Source of the DNA: Caproicibacterium lactatifermentans
GTDB lineage: Bacteria; Bacillota; Clostridia; Oscillospirales; Acutalibacteraceae
NCBI RefSeq assembly: GCF_013315815.1
Contig: NZ_CP046051.1
Coordinates: forward strand, 1,364,001 to 1,428,000
Direction of reading: 5' to 3'
Length of the DNA stretch: 64,000 nucleotides
Shown here: positions 46,863 through 54,926 of the stretch, piece by piece
Layout of the letters: the number at the start of each line of letters is the position of its first letter
Numbering within the stretch: position 1 is the stretch's first letter
Notes under the pieces: model-generated
Told to the model about the DNA's origin: nothing
Databases searched by the model: none
What the model saw: the letters and a program-made list of their open reading frames with translations, nothing else
Position numbers and translations under genes: made by a program

Positions 46863-47726
46863 TCATCTAACCTTTTTGGCTACGATTACAAGCCGGCCAT
46901 CTTCCACATATTTATAACAGGTGGAAAGGGTCAGCAGCTGGTCTCCGTAAGAAGCGGTCATGCCGGTAGTGTAGTCCTCCCGCTTCTTCACATTCGTTAT
47001 GTAAGTATTGAAAGCCTCCTGCGTTTCAATATCCGCATACTGATAATACTTAAATGCTTTACTGTCTGTTGTGTAAATTCTGGAACGAAAAACCGCTATT
47101 ACTCGATAGTCCCCCATGCCGTATGGTGTATCAAAACGGATAATCGGGTGTTCTTTGCAAAAGTTCTGGTTCAAATATCCTAATAGTCCGGCAAAGGCGG
47201 TACCATCCTTCATATTGTGACCATACACCAAGTAGTTTCTGCTCTTTTTCAGTGTGGACTTTGCATCCAGAAACGGAAGTCCGCGGCTTTCCTCCTGTTT
47301 TTTTAGATTGCGATGCAGGTAAAATTCAGGATTCTTAGGCGTCTGCATAACCGGATAATTCACCTTTGTACCCTCAATCTGTATCCATGCTTCTATGTCG
47401 CTGTTCTGCTCCTGCAGCTTTTTAAACCGCGGTTGGGCGCGTACCGATGAGGAAGCAGTGGAAGCCTTGGATGCTTTGGATACTTTAGAAGAAAGTGTGG
47501 CAGAATTACATGCAGAACTGCCGGAGGGAATTTCCCGGCTAGAAGAAGCCTGCTGAGAAGAAAATGCAGCTTTCTGCAGAGCGGTCATCTGCGCTTCATT
47601 CTCTGCGGCACTGACATGGTAGGCAATCAGCCATACCGTGCAGGCTGCAAAAATAATCAGGAAGAGGAGCAGAAGCTTTCCCCTTGGCTGGGACATCTTT
47701 CCCTTATTCTGAAATCCATCCATCAC
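46863..47726 (-). CDS. srtB: Class B sortase
   Basis: Transpeptidase that attaches surface proteins to the wall. 287 residues: N-terminal membrane anchor (about 17-36), Ser/Ala-rich region (about 52-97) and catalytic domain with H170 (VYGHNM), C270 (TLSTC) and R278. The family signature NPEFYLHRN and GLPFLDAK is that of class B. It begins MMDGFQNKGK, with a second ATG at codon 2 and another at codon 11. Its likely substrate is the adjacent SPKTG protein, since C. difficile SrtB uses (S/N)PxTG motifs. Confidence 0.88.
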   Translation of the reverse strand: MMDGFQNKGKMSQPRGKLLLLFLIIFAACTVWLIAYHVSAAENEAQMTALQKAAFSSQQASSSREIPSGSSACNSATLSSKVSKASKASTASSSVRAQPRFKKLQEQNSDIEAWIQIEGTKVNYPVMQTPKNPEFYLHRNLKKQEESRGLPFLDAKSTLKKSRNYLVYGHNMKDGTAFAGLLGYLNQNFCKEHPIIRFDTPYGMGDYRVIAVFRSRIYTTDSKAFKYYQYADIETQEAFNTYITNVKKREDYTTGMTASYGDQLLTLSTCYKYVEDGRLVIVAKKVR

Positions 47727-47943
47727 GTATTTCCATTTTTATCACCACTTTCGATTCCTCGGTACGAAACAAATATAACATTTGTGCCTTTCTTTGTCAA
47801 GCATTTTGCATAATTATTTCTATTTATTTCAATTTTAAGTGTACAAATTGCACTGAAATTTAACTTAACTTAATTTTTGTTAAGTAGCCAAATTCAAAAA
47901 AGATTCAGGTGCCGCGGGATTTTTTACCATTCCCATGATTTTG
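47727..47943. other. AT-rich intergenic region before the prophage remnants
   Basis: 217 bp without a gene. It contains a 7-bp inverted repeat ACTTAAC-N9-GTTAAGT (47863-47885), about 137 bp upstream of srtB, which may be a regulatory site for the sortase/starch-binding pair. No clear -35/-10 pair was chosen. Confidence 0.4.
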
Positions 47944-48450
47944 TTAAGCACTTGAATAAAACTGCACGGAAATTTTAAAAAATTTTACGCACTGTAAAGT
48001 GCTTTGCCCCAATGATGGAAAATCACCGCCCCATGACACGGAATTGTTAATATCCAGCAGAGTCACCGTACTACCGGTTACGCACATTCCGATGTACCCA
48101 AGCAGAGCGCCACAAATGTCCACTTCACAGGAAACCGGAATGCCACGGGTGTTCATGCGGCTATCATCCTTATGGGCACAGTTGGATACCAGCAAGTCAA
48201 ATTCACTGTTTTCCTGTATTTCCACACCAAGGTCATACAGCGCTTGAATTGGTGCGTTGCTCTCAATATTATGGATTTCGTCAATCAGCTGTGGGTCTGT
48301 TATGAATAGGTCCGCTACCGTCATTCCAGCGTTTGGACCTGTCCCTTTTCTTATGTTTTGTGTGTGCCCTTTTTCATACAGCTGTATATTATCTGCCGTT
48401 ACATCTTCGGAAGGGTGGCCATTGGTTAAAAGGCTTTGACTGCTGCGCAT
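47944..48450 (-). pseudogene. Chimeric remnant: phage DUF2213 (XkdF-like) head fused to a fucose-isomerase-like end
   Basis: One open frame with two unrelated parts. Residues about 8-58 (NGHPSEDVTADNIQLYEKGH, TVADLFITDPQLIDEI) match the N-terminal part of phage DUF2213/XkdF-like proteins. From about 80 onward (EFDLLVSNC, then RGIPVSCEVDICGALLGYIG and VTLLDINN) it looks like the end of an L-fucose/L-arabinose isomerase-like sugar isomerase. The join is a deletion scar. The C-terminus after LLDINN no longer follows the isomerase pattern. Not expected to be functional. Confidence 0.65.
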
Positions 48451-48586
48451 GAGTCAGCTTTTTAAAGACTTTGTCGAAAGTATCGCCTTCCAATATTCCA
48501 TCTGACAAAAAGCCGCCCAATTTCCGCAGGGCAGATTTATAAGAAGCTTCTATATGCTTTCTAGCTTCCCATGCCTTGAACTTCAT
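48431..48586 (-). pseudogene. 5' fragment of a phage minor head protein
   Basis: About 50 codons from ATG 48586 (MKFKAWEARKHIEASYKSAL...) resemble the N-terminus of phage Mu F-like minor head proteins, expected next to a portal gene. The frame then runs into the DUF2213 remnant in a different phase, so the gene was truncated by deletion. Assignment is by position and weak similarity. Confidence 0.45.
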
Positions 48587-48613
48587 CCTTTATCTCACTT
48601 CCTCACGCAGGGC

Positions 48614-48642
48614 ATAAAAAAGCCGCCTCGAAAGGCGGTTAA
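48614..48642 (-). terminator. Intrinsic terminator after the CPCC gene
   Basis: Minus-strand AACCGCCTT-TCG-AGGCGGCTT hairpin followed by TTTTTAT, 15 bp after the CPCC stop. It closes the toxin-CPCC unit before the minor head fragment. Confidence 0.75.
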
Positions 48643-48656
48643 TTGTTCTGCTGAAA

Positions 48657-48857
48657 TTATCTTAATTGCTTTCCTTGCCGATATGCCTCTCGTGCCTCAT
48701 TCAGACTCATTTCGTTGGCACCGCCTTCAAGGTCGGGCTCATCTAATTGAACCCCATCATCTTCCCAGCCACATACAGGACAAATTTCGAAATCATCTGC
48801 ATGTTTAAAAACCGCTTTGCCACATACAGGGCAAACTCGAGGATTGTTACGAGTCAT
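48657..48857 (-). CDS. CPCC-family cysteine-rich protein, candidate immunity protein
   Basis: 66 residues: CPVCGKAVF and CPVCGWEDDGVQLDEPD, followed by NEMSLNEAREAY, the pattern of the CPCC family of small zinc-binding proteins. Members are often found beside toxin genes in polymorphic-toxin and phage loci. ATG 48857 follows AGGAGG (about 48867), only a few bases after the preceding portal-toxin stop region, so the two are one unit. The immunity role is inferred from position. Confidence 0.75.
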   Translation of the reverse strand: MTRNNPRVCPVCGKAVFKHADDFEICPVCGWEDDGVQLDEPDLEGGANEMSLNEAREAYRQGKQLR

Positions 48858-48858
48858 A

Positions 48859-49665
48859 TTAAATCCCCTCCCTTTTCTTCCATTTATCAAAATATTTCTT
48901 TCCTAATGTTGGTTTAAACATTGTGGCTATTCCGCCATTAGGATCTCCTTTTGCAAAATCGTTGGTCCTTACATCGTATCTTGCAACCGCTCCTGCTTTT
49001 GTAGCATACCCAAGAATATGCTCATTAGTTTCACTTTGGACTAAGTCTAACGCCCTTTTTGCATATTGTTCTTTCGTCATTTCTGGATACATGTCTTTAT
49101 GGCCGTGGTGCTTGCTGTCTCCATCCCAATGCCTGTTAAGGTTCCTCTTAGAAAATCCTTTAAGAAAAGTGTTTTTCCCTATGGCACTTATTTTTTGATA
49201 AGATTTAAGTTTACCACTATTTTCTTCATTTGTCAACTGTTCGTTGGGGCTTTTCGGTAATTTACCGTCAGGGCTTTCTCCTTTTGCTCCAAACTTTCCA
49301 TCTTCCCGCCGCGGGTGCTTATTTTCATCAAAATCCGCATCATCAGCAAATTCTTCATCTGGCGTATTTTCTGGTATATCTGTTGGCGTGTCAGTTGGAA
49401 TATCTCCAATGTCAGGCATATTGTCTGCATCTTTAATGTCTTCATCTGAAAGCTCACTTAACTCTTTCAGTGCTATTTGTGTGCTGATAATGCCCTCGCT
49501 GTGCGCCTGTACAATCGCATTTACTTTGCTGGTAGCAATATCGGCCTTTTCTTTTTCTTCCGGCACACGGACAGGGCTAAAAACCATCTGCAAATCATCT
49601 GCGAATGCAGCGCAGCCATATGTGATTCCCATACACCTGACAGGGCAAGAGAAGCGGAGATCCAT
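48859..49665 (-). CDS. Phage portal protein C-terminal remnant with putative BECR-fold nuclease toxin domain
   Basis: 268-residue open frame. Residues about 12-70 (MGITYGCAAFADDLQMVFSP, then EKADIATSKVNAIVQAHSEGIIS) match the C-terminus of a phage portal protein of the DUF1073-like group; a true N-terminus is missing. An acidic Pro/Thr-rich linker and the connector NKHPRREDGKF (about 113-125) lead to a C-terminal domain (about 170-265): HHGHKDMYPEMTKEQYAKRA, ARYDVRTNDFAKG, MFKPTLGKKYF. This resembles phage-borne Barnase/EndoU/ColicinE5-like (BECR) nuclease domains. Because the 5' part is a deletion junction, start and expression are unclear. CPCC gene follows. Confidence 0.6.
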   Translation of the reverse strand: MDLRFSCPVRCMGITYGCAAFADDLQMVFSPVRVPEEKEKADIATSKVNAIVQAHSEGIISTQIALKELSELSDEDIKDADNMPDIGDIPTDTPTDIPENTPDEEFADDADFDENKHPRREDGKFGAKGESPDGKLPKSPNEQLTNEENSGKLKSYQKISAIGKNTFLKGFSKRNLNRHWDGDSKHHGHKDMYPEMTKEQYAKRALDLVQSETNEHILGYATKAGAVARYDVRTNDFAKGDPNGGIATMFKPTLGKKYFDKWKKREGI

Positions 49666-50039
49666 TCTTCGCTGGGCCTTGACTGAACATAAATGTCCGC
49701 CGACCTGCCAGCGGACATCATATTCAGAGAAGCAGCCATTACATGGACCGTCTTTACTTTCTGATAGTCACGGGCAGTAAGCAGTTCAGCAAGACCAGGC
49801 TGCCGCACCGGTGTCACTTTAAAAACAGCCGGTATTCGGTTCTGATAAAAGATTTTCTCACATAAGCTGATTTTTTGCACTGTCTGCTCCGTTTTCATAT
49901 AATGAAAGGGACATACGCAATTTGCACGATACGTATACCGGCCATTCAGCCGAAGCTTCCAGTCCCCTACCTGGAGGTCTTTTTCCGCTGGCATGGCGTG
50001 AAGCATTATTTGCTCTATCGTTAGAATTTGTTCCTGCAC
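49640..50039 (-). pseudogene. Truncated GNAT-family acetyltransferase
   Basis: From GTG 50039 (LTIEQIMLHAMPAEKDLQVGD in the first 25 residues) the frame shows a GNAT-like N-terminal half with WKLRLNGRYTYRANCV and VFKVTPVRQPGLAELL, ending near SEEWISASLALSG. There the sequence switches to the portal remnant in another frame, so the acetyltransferase C-terminal domain with its acetyl-CoA loop is lost. It begins next to the tRNA fragment, as host DNA flanking an integration site would. Confidence 0.6.
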
Positions 50040-50112
50040 TTTGCTCTCTTCCTTTCGGGTCCATGCAAAAGGTCCTGAAAACAGCGATTGCCATTTTCGG
50101 GGCTTTTTTATT

Positions 50113-50160
50113 TGGTGGGCCATCAGGGATTCAAACCCCGGACCGACCGGATTATGAGCC
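50113..50160 (-). repeat. Attachment-site remnant: 3' part of a tRNA-Met(CAT)
   Basis: The minus strand reads CTCATAATCCGGTCGG, then a T-arm GGGGTTTGAATCCC and an acceptor end GGCCCACCA. This is the anticodon-loop-to-CCA half of a CAT-anticodon tRNA; the 5' half is absent. Phage integration at tRNA 3' ends leaves such copies, and the integrase gene starts 42 bp away. No second copy is seen in the window. Confidence 0.75.
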
Positions 50161-50201
50161 GAACTTAAAAAGCCTTAAAAACGGCGGTGCTATGCGACTT
50201 T

Positions 50202-50900
50202 TCATCCTTGCTTGACTTGCATCTGACTTGCATCAGATAAATAGGAATCAAGCTTTTGCATACTGCTGCGCTTATACAGTTTGTCAAGATGGGTGTAAAT
50301 CTCTAACGTGATTTTAATATCACTATGCCCCCATTTGGTCACGGGCGGTCATCACATCCACGCTGGCAAGGTACATCAACGTGCAAAACGTATGGCGCAG
50401 TTGGTGCGGCGTAAATGTCTGTATCCGCATAGGGAGCTGACCCTGTAAGTTCCCATTCGCGTCTTTTTTATGCGCCGCTAATTTATTTTTCTTTCCACCG
50501 TATCCGTACTTGACGTTTAGGTCAGTCATATAGCTGCGCCAGAGTACACGCCATGCCTGATTAGTCATCATTTGATTTTTTGCCGTATGCACAACGTACA
50601 TACAAATAGGATGTTCGGAGGCCTTTTCGGTAGTCAGAAAATTCGTCAGTATCTGCGGAATTTGTACGATGCGGACACCAGCAGCCGTTTTGGTGCTTTT
50701 AAGTTTTGGCTTGCCCCCAATCATCTCTACGGCTTTATCAACTCTGATTGTATCCGCCTGCAGATCAACATCTGCCCAAGTAAGCGCAGTCGCCTCCCCC
50801 CTGCGCAGCCCAGCGTACATCATGAGCATGGCTGCCCGCTGTGCGCGGTGTGGTGTATCAGTTACCCAGTGCCGCTGTTCCGGCGACGGCGCCTGCATCA
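50202..50900 (-). pseudogene. int: Tyrosine integrase, N-terminally truncated and frameshifted
   Basis: Catalytic domain of a phage tyrosine recombinase. First frame (from about 50900 to 50323): TPHRAQRAAMLMMYAGLRRGE with catalytic Arg and PHQLRHTF (HxxR), ending in TARDQMGA-stop. The frame then continues in +1 phase as GHSDIKITLEIYTHLD, carrying the missing His and the nucleophile Tyr, to a stop at 50202-50204. Four instead of five G's at 50327-50334 would restore one frame. The N-terminal core-binding domains are missing where the sequence meets the terminase remnant. Confidence 0.8.
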
Positions 50901-51637
50901 TCATGGACACGAACCCGGATAATCCGGCGCACTGGATGAAAACCGATTACATTGACAGAGCCAACGGCAAAACGATTGTGGAATTTCACTGGACGCTTGA
51001 CGACAACACATTCTTGTCGGACCGGTATCGGCAAAATATCAAAGAATCCACCCCGTCCGGGATGTTTTATGACCGTGATATCAATGGCGCATGGGTGTCC
51101 GCAGATGGCATGGTATACCCTGATTTTGACGAAAAAATTCACTATATCACGGCTAAGCAGGTTCCAATTGATGAAATCAGCCGCTGGTTTGTCGGCGTTG
51201 ATTTTGGCTGGGAGCACTGGGGCGCATTCGTGCTGATTGGCCGCACCCAGGACGGGCGGTATTACCTCACAAAGGAGTGGGCGGCACAGCATCGGCACAT
51301 TAATGACTGGATTGCAATTGGCCTAAAGATTAAAGAGTGCCACGGCAATATCAACTTTTACTGTGATTCAGCACGGCCGGACTTAATTCAGCAGCTTCGT
51401 GTCGGCGGTCTGCGTGCAATCAACGCACGAAAAGACGTGCTGGCGGGAATTGCCGAGGTTGCAACACTGTACAAGCAAAAGAAACTGTTTATCGTTAAGG
51501 ATTCTGCCCCGCAGTTTCAAAAAGAAATTTACGGTTATGTTTGGGAAAAAGACGCTAACAAACCGGAAAAGACAAACGATGATGTGCAAGATGCAATAAG
51601 ATACGGAATTTATACAGACAAAAAATATGGGAGGTGA
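50888..51637 (+). pseudogene. terL: Phage terminase large subunit, C-terminal nuclease part
   Basis: About 245 residues from CIIMDTNPDNPAHW to YTDKKYGR. The nuclease region is recognisable (SRWFVGVDFGWEHWGAFVLIG, FYCDSARPDLIQQL, DDVQDAIRYGIY). The N-terminal ATPase with Walker motifs is missing; the sequence upstream is the reverse-oriented integrase, so a deletion or inversion joined them. It precedes the portal gene, the normal order of a siphovirus head module. Confidence 0.75.
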
Positions 51638-51641
51638 TTAT

Positions 51642-53111
51642 GTGATACCAGATTTTATACAGTCTGAATTAGTTGGTCCATATGGTTACGATGTCCTTAA
51701 CAAACTCGGAAAGATTGAAGCCTACTATGATACATATCAGAACGGTGCAGATTTTACCGTTGACAGTTCAGCCGACTACACACCGGCAAAGCTGCGCAGC
51801 CACCAAATCAAGCAGCTTATACGCCGTGAAACTCAGTTTATGTTCGGCAAGTTTCCTGACTTCCTTGTCTCCTGCCCTGATGAAGCAAAAGTGGACGGCA
51901 ACAAGCCAAACGAAGCTGCCATGCAAACTTACATAAATGCTGTTATGAAATCGAACCGAATGCCGGTTAAGCTTGTGCAGGGCGCGCATGACTGCTGTAT
52001 TGGTGGCCGAGTAGCGCTAAAGGTGAGTGTATCAGAAGAAAAATTGTCAATTATGTTTGTGCCCGCCGACGGCTTTGTTTACGAAACCGCCATGGATGAC
52101 GTTGACACACTGGAACGCATTGTATTCTTCTACACCATGGTTGATGATGAAGACCGTTCTCGATAGCGGATGTGGGTACAAAAGTACTGGATGGACAACG
52201 GCCGCTGTTTCACCAGTGAACGTATTACAGACGGTTACGGCGCGCAGCAGCAGTGGGGCGGCACAAAAGAAAATGTTGACACAAAGTTTGACCGCATACC
52301 GGCATACGTTATTTTGAATGACGGTCTTTCAGGCGACACCGATGGTGAATCTGAAGTTGCCGAGCTTTCCGATGATGATGCCTGGTACGGAAAACTGAAA
52401 AGCTACAACATTGATGCCTTGCGCAAGGGAATGAACCAGATCACCTGGATGTCCGGCGTTGACCCGGAGTCGAGTCAAAATTTCCGCTACGTTCCGGGTG
52501 CACTGTGGGATATAAAGGCAGACCCGTCACAAGCTTCCGGCGACAGCAACGCCGCGACAGTCCATGTTGGTACAATCTCAAATGGGTTTGAATATTCTGC
52601 TGCTTTTCAAAACAGCCTTTCAAATATTAAGCAGGATATGCGTGACCTGCTGGGAATACCAGACCTTAACCAGGAAAGCACGAAAGATATGATTACTTCC
52701 GGAAAAGGACTGAAAGCATTGTACTGGCCGCTTATTTGCCGCTGCGAGGAAAAGATGGCTTCCTGGAAACCAGCGCTTGAATGGCTTGCCGAGCTACTGC
52801 TTAGTGCTGCTGATGCCTTCCCTGCCCTGCATCAGGTGTATGGGGACTTTAAGGCGGCACCGTACGCTATTACGATTGACAATCAGTATCCTCTGCCAGA
52901 AGATGAAGGCGACGAAAAGCAGCTTGATCTGTCCGAAGTCAACGATAAAACACGCAGTGCAAAAAGTTATATCATGAAATGGGGTGGCGCCGCCACCAAG
53001 GGCACTGACCCGGATGATGCAGACGCAGAGCTGGAGCAGATTGCAAAGGAGCAGCAGATGTTCAACGACAGTTTTGTTGCTGAACCAGAGCTGATCGGTG
53101 GTGCTGAGTAA
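51642..53111 (+). pseudogene. SPP1 gp6-like portal protein interrupted by an amber codon
   Basis: Starts at GTG 51642 behind GGGAGGTGA and runs in one frame to the TAA at 53109-53111, except for TAG at 52164-52166. Both halves are in the same phase: DDEDRSR-stop-RMWVQKYW. Restoring a sense codon (for example CAG) gives about 489 residues, the normal portal length, with RRETQFMFG, SMFVPADGF-like and GALWDIKADPSQ segments. The second half could restart at ATG 52170. Confidence 0.8.
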
Positions 53112-54622
53112 TGTCGGGACGCCTTGGAAATTACCTTGACCTTGTTGCCACGGCACAGAAAAAGCGGCTTGAAATCACTTTACGACAGGAAAAACAGATT
53201 GCAAAAATCTATTTGCAGACTGCGGACGAATACGCAAGAGCTGCATCTCATTACGATCATGATTCTCTTACTTACCGTTGGCTTACCGATTACGCGCGGG
53301 CGCTGCAGCGTGGATCCCGTGTGCTTTACTCAAAGATTGGTAAGATAACCGCGGCTTCTGCTTTGGAAGCCGCACAGGCCGCCGCAGGGGCAGAACGGCA
53401 ATTTTATTCCAGTATGGCACCTTATCTCTCCCGCCAATTTTCGGATGTGTTCTCCAATATTCCGCAGCAAGTGACGGATGAACTGATGTCCGGTGGAATC
53501 TATAAAAACTTTGTTGGGTTATCTACGAAAATATGGGACTACCAAAAGAAATACAAGCGCGACATCAGCACTATTATCACGCAGGGCATCAGTCAGCAGA
53601 AGTCGGCATTCGACTTGTCAAAGGATCTTGAACTGTACTTAAGGCCGGAAGCAAAGAAACCGTGGAACTGGGGAATTGTTTACCCCGGTTGTGCGCAGAA
53701 GGTTGACTACTGTGCACAGCGCCTTGCCCGCACCTCTGTTTCTCATGCCTATCAGCTGTCTTTTCAGCGCACTACACAGGATAATCCATTCGTTGAAAAG
53801 TATCAGTGGCACAGCAGCAACAGTGGGCGCGTCTGCCCCCTTTGCCGTCAGCGCGATGGCAGACTGTACGACAGAGACAAACTACCGCTTGACCACCCGA
53901 ACGGAATGTGTGTCATAACGGCGGTCATTTCGAAAAGCTATGATGAAATCGGTGCGGAACTCGGCGACTGGGCCGCCGGGGAAAGCGATAATCCGGCGCT
54001 CGATAGGTGGCTGGGAATATTTCCTTCTGAATCCGGGTATACCGGTACAAACATTTCCCGCATTGGTTCCAACAGAGTTGATCTAAGCTATATAAAATCT
54101 ACCGAATTCCGTAGCAAATTTAGCCGTTTGACAGAGAACAGCGCAGTCAATGACAGTATCCGCCGACACGCCACGGCCATGCTGATTAATCAGAACGGAA
54201 CGGATGGCGAGGACTTATGCATTATTGACGCTAAAACGGGCAAACTATTATTGAATGCACAGGGGCCAAAGAACGCACTTGGAGTATCTCCGCCAGCAGA
54301 TAGGATTGAGTTCTTGAGAAAAAATTATAGCGGCCAAATGATTGGACTACATAATCACCCGACAAATTTACCTCCCACCGGCGCTGACTTTTCAGCATCT
54401 GGATACCGTAGATATTGTTTTGGAATCGTTGTAACCCATGACGGGCAGGTATTTAAGTACGCACCGGGTAGTAAGGCTTTTGGGCCCCGAATTATTGATG
54501 AACGCATTGACAAATACAAACACCCACCGTATGATTTAGATGTTAAACAGGCTTTTCAACAAACGCTTAATGAAGTAGCAAAGGAGTATGATATTAAATG
54601 GACAGAAATAAAATCCATGTAA
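53111..54622 (+). CDS. Phage minor head protein (MuF) with C-terminal JAB/JAMM-like domain
   Basis: 503 residues, apparently intact. N-terminal helical part, then the MuF head-morphogenesis domain with RLARTSVSHAY and YQWHSSNSGRVCPLCRQRDG...LDHPNGMCVIT (about 210-270). The C-terminal 150 residues are an extension: LCIIDAKTGKLLLNAQGP and GLHNHPTNLPPTGADF, which fits the JAMM metal motif HxHP-x5-(S/T)xxD with H414, H416, T423 and D426. Known MuF proteins carry toxin or effector domains at this position. It overlaps the portal stop by one base (TAATG) and is followed by a 52-residue gene that overlaps it by 25 bp. Confidence 0.8.
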   Translation: MSGRLGNYLDLVATAQKKRLEITLRQEKQIAKIYLQTADEYARAASHYDHDSLTYRWLTDYARALQRGSRVLYSKIGKITAASALEAAQAAAGAERQFYSSMAPYLSRQFSDVFSNIPQQVTDELMSGGIYKNFVGLSTKIWDYQKKYKRDISTIITQGISQQKSAFDLSKDLELYLRPEAKKPWNWGIVYPGCAQKVDYCAQRLARTSVSHAYQLSFQRTTQDNPFVEKYQWHSSNSGRVCPLCRQRDGRLYDRDKLPLDHPNGMCVITAVISKSYDEIGAELGDWAAGESDNPALDRWLGIFPSESGYTGTNISRIGSNRVDLSYIKSTEFRSKFSRLTENSAVNDSIRRHATAMLINQNGTDGEDLCIIDAKTGKLLLNAQGPKNALGVSPPADRIEFLRKNYSGQMIGLHNHPTNLPPTGADFSASGYRRYCFGIVVTHDGQVFKYAPGSKAFGPRIIDERIDKYKHPPYDLDVKQAFQQTLNEVAKEYDIKWTEIKSM

Positions 54623-54756
54623 AGGGTAGCCCACCAAAACAGCCGGATACCTTTATATCCCATCCCAATTTAACCCCGGAAGAGCGCGAAGAACGTATCC
54701 GAAAAGCGGACGAAGAAAGCAGAAAATTAACAGACTGGCCAAATCCAGATCAGTAA
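54598..54756 (+). CDS. Small 52-residue protein overlapping the MuF-JAB gene, candidate partner or immunity protein
   Basis: MDRNKIHVKGSPPKQPDTF at the N-terminus, then SHPNLTPEEREERIRKADEE (charged helix), ending WPNPDQ. The ATG at 54598 lies inside the last codons of the MuF-JAB gene in another frame, 11 bases after AAGGAG. The family is not known to me. Its coupling to a toxin-like domain suggests a partner or inhibitor; this is positional inference only. Confidence 0.6.
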   Translation: MDRNKIHVKGSPPKQPDTFISHPNLTPEEREERIRKADEESRKLTDWPNPDQ

Positions 54757-54757
54757 A

Positions 54758-54786
54758 CCACCCCCCAAATGGCAGGGTGGTATTTT
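54758..54786 (+). terminator. Weak hairpin after the 52-residue gene
   Basis: CCACCC and GGGTGG arms with an 11-base loop, followed by TATTTTTAT. Confidence 0.5.
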
Positions 54787-54814
54787 TATGCCTAATTTCA
54801 GAACGAAGCAGCCC

Positions 54815-54833
54815 TGTAAAGGCTGCTTTTTTC
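54815..54833 (+). terminator. Second hairpin before the scaffold gene
   Basis: AGCAGCC and GGCTGCT arms with a short loop, followed by TTTTT. Two hairpins in a row close the MuF-JAB cassette before the scaffold gene. Confidence 0.65.
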
Positions 54834-54926
54834 ATATCAAAATTTGACCGGCCCGAAGTCGCAAAACTACGGGGCAACGGAGGATCGGAACCTCGTTAAA
54901 AACGTGTGTTGTGAAAGGAGAACTTT

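Noticed and set aside
49640..50123. Open frame from 50123 as an intact gene beginning in the tRNA fragment
   Set aside because: The first 28 codons are the tRNA 3' end and its flank; the GNAT similarity starts at GTG 50039 and stops at the deletion scar.
50101..50160. A functional tRNA-Met gene
   Set aside because: Only the anticodon loop to CCA half is present; no D-arm or 5' acceptor strand precedes it.
48859..54622. A single prophage covering both portal remnants
   Set aside because: The left portal end is DUF1073-like with DUF2213 nearby, the right one is SPP1 gp6-like with a MuF and GP20-type scaffold; these come from different phage types.
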